Assembly: GCF_902167145.1 (NCBI RefSeq)
Contig: NC_050098.1
Location: forward strand, 33,846,501-33,910,500
DNA: 64,000 nt
Source: Zea mays
Taxonomy: Eukaryota; Streptophyta; Magnoliopsida; Poales; Poaceae
Direction of reading: 5' to 3'
Shown here piece by piece: positions 10,704 to 20,600 of the stretch (positions are counted from its first letter, which is position 1; each line of letters starts with the position of its first letter). The translations under genes and the position numbers were made by a program. The notes beneath the pieces are model-generated. The model saw only the letters and a program-made list of their open reading frames with translations, ran no database searches and was not told where the DNA came from.

Positions 10704-11962
10704 TGAAAGGGAAATGTGCCCTTGGGCCATTTCTAAGTATTTTGGTGATTGAGTGCAAACACAAGTGCTTAAATGTGAATTTACGCTCATGGATGGACAA
10801 AGTGAAAATCAAGAGTAAAGGTATGTTTCTAAGCCTTAGTACATTGGTTTTGTGTACTAATATACTTGTCTAAGTGTTAGAAACAGAAAGAAGAAGAAAA
10901 GAAGAGAGGAGGAAAAGGCTTGGCTGTGTACAGCCAAGACTCAGCTCGGTCTGGCACACCGGACTGTCCGGTGGTGCACCGGACAGTGTCCGGTGCGCCA
11001 GGCTGACTCGGCGTGAAGAGGCCGCTCTCGGTAATTCGCCGACGGCGTACGGCTATAATTCACCGGAATGTCCGGTGTGCACCGGACTGTCCGGTGAGCC
11101 AACGGTCGGCCGAGCCAATGGTCGGCCGCGCGATCTGCGCGGGACACGTGGCCGAGCCAACGGTCGGAAGGGGGCACCGGACTGTCCGGTGTGCACCGGA
11201 CATGTCCGGTGTGCCAACGGCTCCCAGATCTGCAACGGTCGGCTGCGCTGTTTAAGGAAAGAAATCGGGCACCGGACAGTGTCCGGTGTGCACCGGACTG
11301 TTCGGTGCACCCGACGACAGAAGGCAAGAATGGCCTTCCAGATTTGCTCTTAACGGCTCCTAGCTGCCTTGGGGCTATAAAAGGGACCCCTAGGCGCATG
11401 GAGGAGGACACCAAGCAACCTTAGAGCATTCTTGATCATCCACACTCAGTCTTTGCGCATTCGTTTGTCATTCTCAGTGATTCGAGCTTCGTTCTAGTGA
11501 GAACTTTGAGATAGTCTTTTGAGCTCGATTTTTGTCGTGTGTGTGCGCATTTTGCTGTGGATTTGTGTGTGTTGCTTCCCACCCTTACTCCGCACTTCTT
11601 TGTGAAATTCAAAGTGTAAGGGCGAGAGACTCCAAGTTGTGGAGATTCCTCGCAAACGGGAAAAGATCAAAGTAAAGAAGAACACCGTGGTATTCAAGTT
11701 GATCATTGGATCACTTGAGAGGAGTTGAGTGCAACTCTCGTCCGTTGGGACGCCACAACGTGGAGTAGGCAAGTTTTGTACTTGGCCGAACCACGGGATA
11801 ACCACCGTGCCATCTCTGTGATTGATTTCTTGTGGTTATTGTGTTTTGACTCCTCTCTAGCCACTTGGCAATTATTGTGCTAACGATTAACCAAGTTTTG
11901 TGGCTTAAGTTTTCAAGTTTCACAGGATCACCTATTCACCCCCCCCCCTCTAGGTGCTCTCA
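10704..11962 (+). repeat. 5' LTR of the Opie-like element
   Basis: It starts TGAAAGGGAAATG and ends GGTGCTCTCA. TATAAAAG lies at 11376-11383. Eight CACCGG...CCGGTG palindromes occur between 10957 and 11307, upstream of the TATA box in U3. A 10-C run near the 3' end is three longer than in the other LTR. Confidence 0.96.
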
Positions 11963-11964
11963 AT

Positions 11965-11977
11965 TGGTATCAGAGTT
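11965..11977 (+). other. Primer-binding site (initiator Met tRNA type)
   Basis: TGGTATCAGAGTT lies two bases inside the 5' LTR. TGGTATCAGAG is the standard complement of the 3' end of plant initiator methionine tRNA, used to prime minus-strand DNA synthesis in copia elements. Confidence 0.93.
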
Positions 11978-12011
11978 GTTCTCTTCAAAAAGGGACTAAT
12001 CGCCCGAAGAG

Positions 12012-14393
12012 ATGGATCCTAAGGGAAAGGGGATGGTGGTCGACAACAACGAGAAGGAGTTTATCTTCAACGAGCCGAAGAATGACAAGTCTACCGACTT
12101 GGGCTCAAGCCACAAGCGCAAAGAGGGGAAGAAGAAGAAGACAAGGCGCATCAAGGAGATCGTCTACTACGACAGCGATGAATCCTCTTCTTCCCAAAAG
12201 GACGACGACAACGACTACAGGAAGACGGTCAATTCGAACTTTTCATTTGATTATTCTCGTATTCCACATAGTTCGAATTCGCATTTGCTTTCCATTCCTC
12301 TTGGCAAACCTCCACACTTTGATGGGGAGGACTACGGATTTTGGAGTCACAAAATGCGTAGTCATTTATTTTCTCTCCATCCAAGCATATGGGAGATTGT
12401 AGAGAATGGAATGAAATTTGATAGCTCGGATAGCCCTATGTTTATTAATGAACAGATTCATAAAAATGCACAAGCTACTACTGTGTTGCTAGCCTCTTTG
12501 TGCAGGGACGAGTACAATAAGGTGAGCGGCTTGGACAATGCCAAGCAGATATGGGACACCCTCAAGATTTCTCACGAGGGGAACGACATCACCATGCTCA
12601 CTAAAATGGAGTTGGTGGAGGGCGAACTTGGAAGGTTTGCGATGATAAGGGGCGAGGAGCCAACCCAAACATACAACCGGCTCAAGACCCTTATCAACAA
12701 AATAAGGAGCTATGGAAGCACGCGATGGACGGACCATGACGTCGTCCGACTATTACTAAGGTCCTTTACCATTCTTGATCCTCATTTGGTGAATAATATT
12801 CGTGAGAATCCCAGGTACACCAAAATGTCGCCCGAAGAAGTCCTAGGAAAATTCGTCAGCGGGCGAATGATGATTAAGGAAGCAAGATACGTGGACGACG
12901 CCTTGAATGGACCGATCAACGAGCCGCAACCTCTTGCTCTCAAAGCTACAAGAAGCAAGGAGGCGCTACCTAGCAAGGTGGCACAAATTGAGGCGGCCGG
13001 ACTTAATGATGAAGAGATGGCTCTCATCATCAAACGCTTCAAAACGGTGCTAAAGGGTCACAAGGGGCAGCCAAGAAAGACCAAGACAAAGGGGAAGCGA
13101 TCATGCTTCAAGTGTGGTAAGATTGGTCATTTTATTGCTAACTGTCCCGATAATGAAAGTGACCAGGAACACGGGAGCAAGAGGGAAAAGAAGAAAAATT
13201 ACAAGAAGGCCAAGGGCGAGGCACATCTAGGAAAGGAGTGGGACTCGGATTGCTCCTCTTCCGACTCCGACAATGAGGGACTCGCCGCCACCGCCTTCAA
13301 CAAATCAGCCCTCTTCCCCAACGAGCGTCACACATGCCTTATGGCAAGGGAGAAGAAGGTATGTACTCGGAACTCTACCTATGCTTCTTCAAGTGAGGAC
13401 GAATCTAGTGATGAGGATGAAGTAGATTACTCATATTTGTTTAAGGGCCTAGATAGAACCAAGGTAGACAAAATTAATGAGTTGATTGATACCTTGAATG
13501 ATAAGAATATGCTTTTAGAAAAGCAAGAGGATTTGTTGTATGAAGAACATGATAAATTTGTAGAAGCTCAACGATCTCATGCTCTAGAAGTTAAAAGAAA
13601 TGAAATGCTTTCTTGTGAATTATCTTCTTGCCATGAGACAATTTCTAAATTAAGGAGCATTAATGATGACTTGAATGCTAAGTTAGAGATTGCTAGTAAA
13701 TCTACCTCTTGTGTAGAAAATATTGTAACGTGCACTAGGTGTAAAGATATTAACCTTGATGCTTATAGTGAACACCTAGCTTGCATTTCTAAATTAAATG
13801 AAGAGGTAGCTAGTCTTAATGCCCAACTTAAGACTAGCAAAAGTAATTTTGAGAAACTAAAATTTGCTAGGGATGCCTACACGGTTGGTAGACACCCCTC
13901 AATTAAGGATGGACTTGGCTTCAAGAGAGAAGCCAAGAACTTAACAAGCCATAAGGCTCCCATTCCCGCCAAGGAGAAAGGGAAGGCCCCTATGGCTAGT
14001 AGTGCTAAAAAGAACTATGCCTTTTTGTATCACGATAAGAGACAATCTAGAAATGCTTATCGGAGTTATAATGCATATGATGCTTTTGATTCTCATGCCA
14101 TGTTTGCTTCTAGTTCTTCCTATGTGCATGATAGAAATGTGAGTAGGAGAAATGTTGTTCATAATATGCCTAGGAGAAATGTTGTTGATGTTCCTAGGAA
14201 AGTTAATGAACCTTCCACAATATATCATGCTTTAAATGCTTCCTTTGCTATTTGTAGAAAGGATAGGAAGATAGTTGCTAGAAAATTAGGGGCAAGATGC
14301 AAGGGAGACAAAACTTGCATTTGGGTCCCTAAGGATATTTGTGCTAACCTTGTAGGACCCAACATGAGTTGGGTACCTAAGACCCAAGCCTAA
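12012..14393 (+). CDS. gag: Opie-like gag polyprotein (793 aa, open)
   Basis: An intact frame runs from the ATG at 12012 (MDPKGKGMVVDNNEKEF), 35 bases after the primer site. A basic/acidic N-terminus is followed by a UBN2-type capsid domain (residues ~95-290, LGKPPHFDGEDYGFWSHKMR), a zinc knuckle CFKCGKIGHFIANC (~13104-13145), a second acidic region and a coiled-coil-like segment (residues ~490-620, many Leu/Glu/Lys). Gag forms the virus-like particle that packages RNA. Sirevirus gags are longer than other copia gags, matching 793 aa. It stops with TAA at 14391-14393. Pol lies in a different frame. Confidence 0.9.
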   Translation: MDPKGKGMVVDNNEKEFIFNEPKNDKSTDLGSSHKRKEGKKKKTRRIKEIVYYDSDESSSSQKDDDNDYRKTVNSNFSFDYSRIPHSSNSHLLSIPLGKPPHFDGEDYGFWSHKMRSHLFSLHPSIWEIVENGMKFDSSDSPMFINEQIHKNAQATTVLLASLCRDEYNKVSGLDNAKQIWDTLKISHEGNDITMLTKMELVEGELGRFAMIRGEEPTQTYNRLKTLINKIRSYGSTRWTDHDVVRLLLRSFTILDPHLVNNIRENPRYTKMSPEEVLGKFVSGRMMIKEARYVDDALNGPINEPQPLALKATRSKEALPSKVAQIEAAGLNDEEMALIIKRFKTVLKGHKGQPRKTKTKGKRSCFKCGKIGHFIANCPDNESDQEHGSKREKKKNYKKAKGEAHLGKEWDSDCSSSDSDNEGLAATAFNKSALFPNERHTCLMAREKKVCTRNSTYASSSEDESSDEDEVDYSYLFKGLDRTKVDKINELIDTLNDKNMLLEKQEDLLYEEHDKFVEAQRSHALEVKRNEMLSCELSSCHETISKLRSINDDLNAKLEIASKSTSCVENIVTCTRCKDINLDAYSEHLACISKLNEEVASLNAQLKTSKSNFEKLKFARDAYTVGRHPSIKDGLGFKREAKNLTSHKAPIPAKEKGKAPMASSAKKNYAFLYHDKRQSRNAYRSYNAYDAFDSHAMFASSSSYVHDRNVSRRNVVHNMPRRNVVDVPRKVNEPSTIYHALNASFAICRKDRKIVARKLGARCKGDKTCIWVPKDICANLVGPNMSWVPKTQA

Positions 14394-14394
14394 A

Positions 14395-17300
14395 TTTGCC
14401 TTGCAGGTTTATGCATCCGGGGGTTCAAGCTGGATTATCGACAGCGGATGCACAAACCATATGACGGGGGAGAAGAAGATGTTCACCTCCTACGTCAAGA
14501 ATAAGGATTCCCAAGATTCAATTATTTTCGGTGATGGGAATCAAGGCAAGGTAAAAGGGTTAGGTAAAATTGCAATTTCTAATGAGCACTCTATCTCTAA
14601 TGTGTTTTTAGTAGAGTCTCTTGGATATAATTTGCTATCGGTTAGTCAATTATGCAATATGGGATATAACTGTCTATTTACAAATGTAGATGTGTCTGTC
14701 TTTAGAAGAAGTGATGGTTCACTAGCTTTTAAGGGTGTATTAGACGGCAAGCTTTACTTAGTTGATTTTGCAAAAGAAGAGGCCGGTCTAGATGCATGCT
14801 TAATAGCTAAGACTAGCATGGGCTGGCTATGGCATCGCCGCTTAGCACATGTGGGGATGAAGAACCTTCACAAGCTTCTTAAGGGAGAACACGTGATAGG
14901 TTTGACTAACGTGCAATTCGAAAAAGATAGACCTTGTGCAGCTTGTCAAGCAGGTAAACAAGTGGGAGGAGCACATCACAGCAAGAATGTGATGACCACC
15001 TCAAGACCTCTGGAGCTGCTGCATATGGACCTCTTCGGACCCATCGCCTATCTGAGTATAGGAGGAAGTAAGTATGGTCTAGTTATTGTTGATGACTTTT
15101 CCCGCTTCACTTGGGTGTTCTTTTTGTAGGATAAGTCTGAAACCCAAGGGACCCTCAAGCGCTTCCTCAGGAGAGCTCAAAATGAGTTTGAACTCAAAGT
15201 GAAGAAGATAAGGAGCGACAACGGGTCCGAGTTCAAGAACCTTCAAGTGGAGGAGTTCCTTGAAGAGGAAGGGATCAAGCACGAGTTCTCCGCTCCCTAC
15301 ACACCACAGCAAAATGGTGTGGTAGAGAGGAAGAACAGGACGCTCATCGATATGGCGAGGACGATGCTAGGAGAGTTCAAGACCCCCGAGTGCTTTTGGA
15401 CGGAAGCCGTGAACACGGCTTGCCACGCCATCAACAGGGTCTACCTTCATCGCCTCCTCAAGAAGACGTCGTATGAGCTACTAACCGGTAACAAACCCAA
15501 TGTATCCTACTTTCGTGTATTTGGGAGCAAGTGCTACATTCTAGTGAAGAAGGGTAGAAATTCTAAGTTTGCTCCCAAAGCTGTAGAAGGGTTTTTGTTA
15601 GGTTATGACTCAAATACAAAGGCGTATAGAGTCTTCAACAAATCATCGGGTTTGGTTGAAGTCTCTAGCGACGTTGTATTTGATGAGACTAATGGCTCTC
15701 CAAGAGAGCAAGTTGTTGATTGTGATGATGTAGATGAAGAAGATGTTCCGACGGCCGCTATACGAACCATGGCGATTGGAGAAGTTCGGCCACAGGAACA
15801 AGATGAACGAGATCAACCTTCTTCCTCAACAACGGTGCATCCCCCAACTCAAGACGATGAACAGGTTCATCAACAGGAGGCGTGTGATCGAGGGGGAGCA
15901 CAAGATGATCATGTAATGGAGGAAGAAGCGCAACCGGCACCTCCAACCCAAGTTCAAGCGGTGATTCAAAGGGATCATCCCGTCGACCAAATTCTTGGTG
16001 ACATTAGCCAGGGAGTAACTACTCGGTCGCGATTAGTTAATTTTTGTGAACATTACTCCTTTGTCTCTTCTATTGAGCCTTTCAGGGTAGAAGAGGCCTT
16101 GCTAGATCCGGACTGGGTGTTAGCCATGCAAGAGGAGCTCAACAACTTCAAGAGGAATGAAGTTTGGACGCTGGTGCCTCGTCCCAAGCAGAATGTTGTG
16201 GGAACCAAGTGGGTGTTCCGCAACAAACAAGACGAGCACGGAGTGGTGACGAGGAACAAAGCTCGACTTGTGGCAAAAGGTTATGCCCAAGTCGCAGGTT
16301 TGGACTTTGAGGAGACGTTTGCTCCTGTGGCTAGGCTAGAATCTATTCGTATCTTGCTAGCATATGCCGCTCACCATTCTTTCAAGTTGTTCCAAATGGA
16401 TGTGAAGAGCGCTTTCCTCAACGGGCCAATCAAGGAGGAGGTGTACGTGGAGCAACCCCCTGGCTTCGAGGATGAACGGTACCTCGACCACGTGTGTAAG
16501 CTCTCTAAGGCGCTCTATGGACTTAAGCATGCTCCAAGAGCATGGTATGGATGCCTTAGAGACTTCTTAATTGCTAATGCTTTCAAGGTTGGGAAAGCCG
16601 ATCCAACTCTTTTCACTAAGACATGTGATGGTGATTTGTTTGTATGCCAAATTTATGTCGATGACATAATATTTGGTTCTACTAATAAAAAGTCTTGTGA
16701 AGAGTTTAGCAGGGTGATGACGCAGAAATTCGAGATGTCAATGATGGGCGAGTTGAACTACTTCCTTGGGTTCCAAGTGAAGCAACTCAAGGACGGCACC
16801 TTCATCTCTCAAACGAAGTACACGCAAGACCTGCTGAAGCGGTTTGGGATGAAGGACGCCAAGCCCGCAAAGACTCCGATGGGAACCGACGGACACACCG
16901 ACCTCAACAAAGGAGGTAAGTCCGTTGATCAAAAAGCATACCGGTCAATGATAGGGTCTTTACTTTACTTATGTGCTAGTAGACCGGATATTATGCTTAG
17001 CGTATGCATGTGTGCTAGATTTCAATCTGATCCTAAGGAATGTCACTTAGTGGCAGTGAAGCGAATCCTTAGATATTTAGTTGCTACGCCTTGCTTCGGG
17101 CTCTAGTATCCAAAGGGGTCTACCTTTGACTTGATTGGATATTCAGACTCCGATTATGCTGGATGTAAGGTCGATAGGAAAAGTACATCGGGGACGTGCC
17201 AATTCTTAGGAAGGTCCCTGGTGTCATGGAATTCTAAGAAACAAACCTCCGTTGCCCTATCCACCGCTGAGGCCGAGTATGTTGCCGCAGGACAGTGTTG

Positions 17301-17607
17301 CGCGCAACTACTTTAGATGAGGCAAACCCTCAGGGACTTTGGCTACAATCTGAGCAAAGTCCCACTCCTATGTGATAATGAGAGTGCTATCCGCATGGCG
17401 GAAAATCCTGTTGAGCACAGCCGCACAAAGCACATAGACATCCGGCATCACTTTTTGAGAGACCACCAGCAAAAGGGAGATATCGAAGTGTTTCATGTTA
17501 GCACCGAGAACCAGCTAGCCGATATCTTTACCAAGCCTCTAGATGAGAAGACCTTTTGCAGGCTGCGTAGTGAGCTAAATGTCTTAGATTCGCGGAACTT
17601 GGATTGA
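14395..17607 (+). pseudogene. pol: Opie-like pol (protease, integrase, RT, RNase H) with three in-frame amber codons
   Basis: The protease starts near 14434 (WIIDSGCTNHMTG, catalytic DSG). The gag-pre-integrase zinc site has WHRRLAHVG and CAACQAGK. The integrase core follows ([27 protein letters not shown]). RT has [19 protein letters not shown] and catalytic YVDDIIFGS at ~16655. RNase H ends the frame (STAEAEYVAA, DNESAIRMAENP). TAG codons at 15127-15129, 17104-17106 and 17314-17316 interrupt one otherwise continuous frame that ends at TGA 17605-17607. The frame is +1 relative to gag. Family identity is clear; this copy is not functional as it stands. Confidence 0.92.
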
Positions 17608-17732
17608 ATTGTAGCATACATGTGTTTATGCTTGATCATGTTCATTCTACATTTTGTTGCTTATTGTGGTGCTCAAGTTGTACAAACATTCCCTGGACCT
17701 CACAAGTCCTTGTGTAAGTGATGCACATTTTT

Positions 17733-18394
17733 AGGGGGAGTTGTGTTACAACTTAACCCCTTTGAGACTAACCATATGCTTGAGTTTGCTTGATTTAGTC
17801 TCGAAGGAGAATTGAAAGGGAAAAGGTGGACTTGGACCATGAAAGACTTCCACTGCACTCCGATGAGAGGGTAACCTATTCCAAGTCCATCTCATGAACC
17901 CTTATTGCCATTTGCTCTTAATTGAAGATTTGGTGAGGCAATGGGGTTAAAGGGCCAAGATTGATCCCGTTTTGGTGCTTGATGCCAAAGGGGGAGAAAA
18001 TAACGGCCAAAGCAATAAATGGATCAGCTACCACTTGAGAGATTTTGAAAATAGTAGAATAGAGCTTTTGGTTTGTTCAAAACTCTTGCATTGTCTCTTT
18101 TGTCAAAAGTTGGCTTCTTGTAGGGAGAAGTATTGATTATGGGAATTAGGGGGAGTTTTTTGAAATCTTTGATCAATCTCTTTTGGAATGACTCTCTTTA
18201 TGCTTCAACATGTGTGTTTGACTTAGAGATAGAGATTTGAGTTTGATTTGCAAAAACAAACCAAGTGGTGGCAAAGGATGATCCATATATGCCAAAATTG
18301 AATCAAAATGAATTTGAGTTTTATTTGAAGTGATTTTGCACTTGTTCTAGTTGCTTTATGTTGTGTTGGCATAAATCACCAAAAAGGGGGAGAT
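17733..18394 (+). other. Multiple polypurine tracts before the 3' LTR
   Basis: AGGGGGAG at 17733-17740, AAAGGGGGAG at 17987-17996, TTAGGGGGAG at 18146-18155, and AAAAAGGGGGAGAT at 18381-18394 directly against the 3' LTR. The last is the plus-strand primer site. Repeated upstream tracts of this form are a reported Sirevirus feature. No gene is seen in 17608-18394. Confidence 0.88.
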
Positions 18395-19651
18395 TGAAAG
18401 GGAAATGTGCCCTTGGGCCATTTCTAAGTATTTTGGTGATTGAGTGCAAACACAAGTGCTTAAATGTGAATTTACGCTCATGGATGGACAAAGTGCAAAT
18501 CAAGAGTAAAGGTATGTTTCTAAGCCTTAGTACATTGGTTTTGTGTACTAATATACTTGTCTATGTGTTAGAAACAGAAAGAAGAAGAAAAGAAGAGAGG
18601 AGGAAAAGGCTTGGCTGTGTACAGCCAAGACTCAGCTCGGTCTGGCACACCGGACTGTCCGGTGGTGCACCGGACAGTGTCCGGTGCGCCAGGCTGACTC
18701 GGCGTGAAGAGGCCGCTCTCGGTAATTCGCGGACGGCGTACGGCTATAATTCACCGGACTGTCCGGTGTGCACCGGACTGTCCGGTGAGCCAACGGTCGG
18801 CCGAGCCAACGGTCGGCCGCGCGATCTGCGCGGGACACGTGGCCGAGCCAACGGTCGGAAGGGGGCACCGGACTGTCCGGTGTGCACCGGACATGTCCGG
18901 TGTGCCAACGGCTCCCAGATCTGCAACGGTCGGCTGCGCTGTTTAAGGAAAGAAATCGGGCACCGGACAGTGTCCGGTGTGCACCGGACTGTCCGGTGCA
19001 CCCGACGACAGAAGGCAAGAATGGCCTTCCAGATTTGCTCTTAACGGCTCCTAGCTGCCTTGGGGCTATAAAAGGGACCCCTAGGCGCATGGAGGAGGAC
19101 ACCAAGCAACCTTAGAGCATTCTTGATCATCCACACTCAGTCTTTGCGCATTCGTTTGTCATTCTCAGTGATTCGAGCTCCGTTCTAGTGAGAACTTTGA
19201 GATAGTCTTTTGAGCTCGATTTTTGGCCGTGTGTGTGCGCATTTTGCTGTGGATTTGTGTGTGTTGCTTCCCACCCTTACTCCGCACTTCTTTGTGAAAT
19301 TCAAAGTGTAAGGGCGAGAGACTCCAAGTTGTGGAGATTCCTCGCAAATGGGAAAAGATCAAAGTAAAGAAGAACACCGTGGTATTCAAGTTGATCATTG
19401 GATCACTTGAGAGGAGTTGAGTGCAACTCTCGTCCGTTGGGACGCCACAACGTGGAGTAGGCAAGTTTTGTACTTGGCCGAACCACGGGATAACCACCGT
19501 GCCATCTCTGTGATTGATTTCTTGTGGTTATTGTGTTTTGACTCCTCTCTAGCCACTTGGCAATTATTGTGCTAACGATTAACCAAGTTTTGTGGCTTAA
19601 GTTTTCAAGTTTCACAGGATCACCTATTCACCCCCCCTCTAGGTGCTCTCA
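18395..19651 (+). repeat. 3' LTR of the Opie-like element
   Basis: It has the same start and end as the 5' LTR; TATAAAAG lies at 19067-19074 and eight palindromes between 18648 and 18998. The two palindromes mutated in the 5' copy are perfect here. Confidence 0.96.
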
Positions 19652-19656
19652 GGGAC

Positions 19657-20600
19657 GCTACGACAGCGGGGAGGATCGGAGTCCCTCGCCCGAACCACCC
19701 GGTCCGCAGGCTTTCAGCCGCGCTATACGATGGGCACCGTTCCCGACCCGGTTCCGAACCCCGACTACTATCACAAAGTACTCGGGGGAGATGAGATCGG
19801 AACTGTGGCTCACGGACTACCGGCTGGCTTGCCAGCTGGGTGGAACGGACGATGACAACCTCATCATCCGCAACCTCCCCCTGTTCCTCTCCGACACCGC
19901 TCGCGCTTGGGTGGAGCACCTGCCTCCGGGGCAGATCTCCAACTGGGACGACCTGGTCCAAGCCTTCGCCGGCAATTTCCAGGGCACGTACGTGCGCCCT
20001 GGAAACTCCTGGGACCTCCGAAGCTGCCTACAGCAGCCGGGAGAGTCTCTCCGGGACTACATCCTGTGATTCTCGAAGCAGCGCACCGAGCTGCCCAACA
20101 TCACTGATTCAGATGTCATCGACGCGTTCCTCGCCGGCACCACCTGCCGCGACCTGGTGAGCAAGCTGGGTCGCAAGACCCCCACCAGGGCGAGCGAGCT
20201 GATGGACATCGCCACCAAGTTCACCTCTGGCCAGAAGGCGGTTGAGGCTATCTTCCGGAAGGACAAGCAGCCCCAGGGCCGCCCACCGGAAGATGCACCC
20301 GAGGCGTCAACTCAGCGCGGCGCCAAGAAGAAAGGCAAGAAGAAGTTGCAAGCGAAACGCGACGCCGCCGAGGCGGACCTTGTCGCCGCCGCCGAGTACA
20401 AGAACCCTCGGAAACCTCCCGGATGTGCCAACCTCTTCGACGAAATGCTCAAGGAGTCGTGCCCCTATCAGGGGCCCGTTAAACACACCCTTGAGGAGTG
20501 CGCCATGCTTCGGCGCCACTTTCACAAGGCCGGGCCACCCGCGGAGGGTGGCAGGGCTCGCGACGACGATAAGAAGGAAGATCACCAGGCAGGAGAGTTC
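19657..20600 (+). pseudogene. Huck-like gag, capsid and nucleocapsid part
   Basis: Resumes after the Opie-like insertion. The retrotransposon-gag domain is clear: ELWLTDYRLACQLGGTDDDN, ARAWVEHLPPGQISNW, FAGNFQGTYVRPGNSW and the ESLRDYI motif. A TGA at 20067-20069 breaks the frame, which then continues with FSKQRTELPNITDSDV in phase. The distal part has Lys-rich runs and ESCPYQGPVKHTLEECAML, a Cys-His arrangement where the zinc knuckle normally sits. Role in the parent element: particle assembly. Confidence 0.85.

Larger units (their letters stand above)
10704..19651 (+). mobile_element. Opie-like Ty1/copia (Sirevirus) LTR retrotransposon, complete, 8.95 kb
   Basis: LTRs at 10704-11962 and 18395-19651 flank a methionine-tRNA primer site, a long gag with one CCHC knuckle, a copia-order pol, several purine tracts, and palindrome-rich LTRs, all Sirevirus hallmarks. 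By eye there are about nine substitutions and two small indels between the LTRs (about 0.7%). At the commonly used grass LTR rate of 1.3e-8 per site per year this is roughly 0.3 million years. Pol has three amber stops, so this copy would need proteins in trans. It is inserted in Huck gag with duplication GGGAC. Confidence 0.95.

Noticed and set aside
10957..11307. Regularly spaced palindromic repeats resembling a CRISPR array or bacterial REP sequences
   Set aside because: Spacers are irregular and the array is inside the U3 of a copia LTR, repeated identically in the other LTR.
10874..11424. Cys/Pro-rich ORFs on both strands (repeats of CPVCTG-like residues)
   Set aside because: Translations of the palindromic LTR array in the Opie-like element, present again at 18600-19115.
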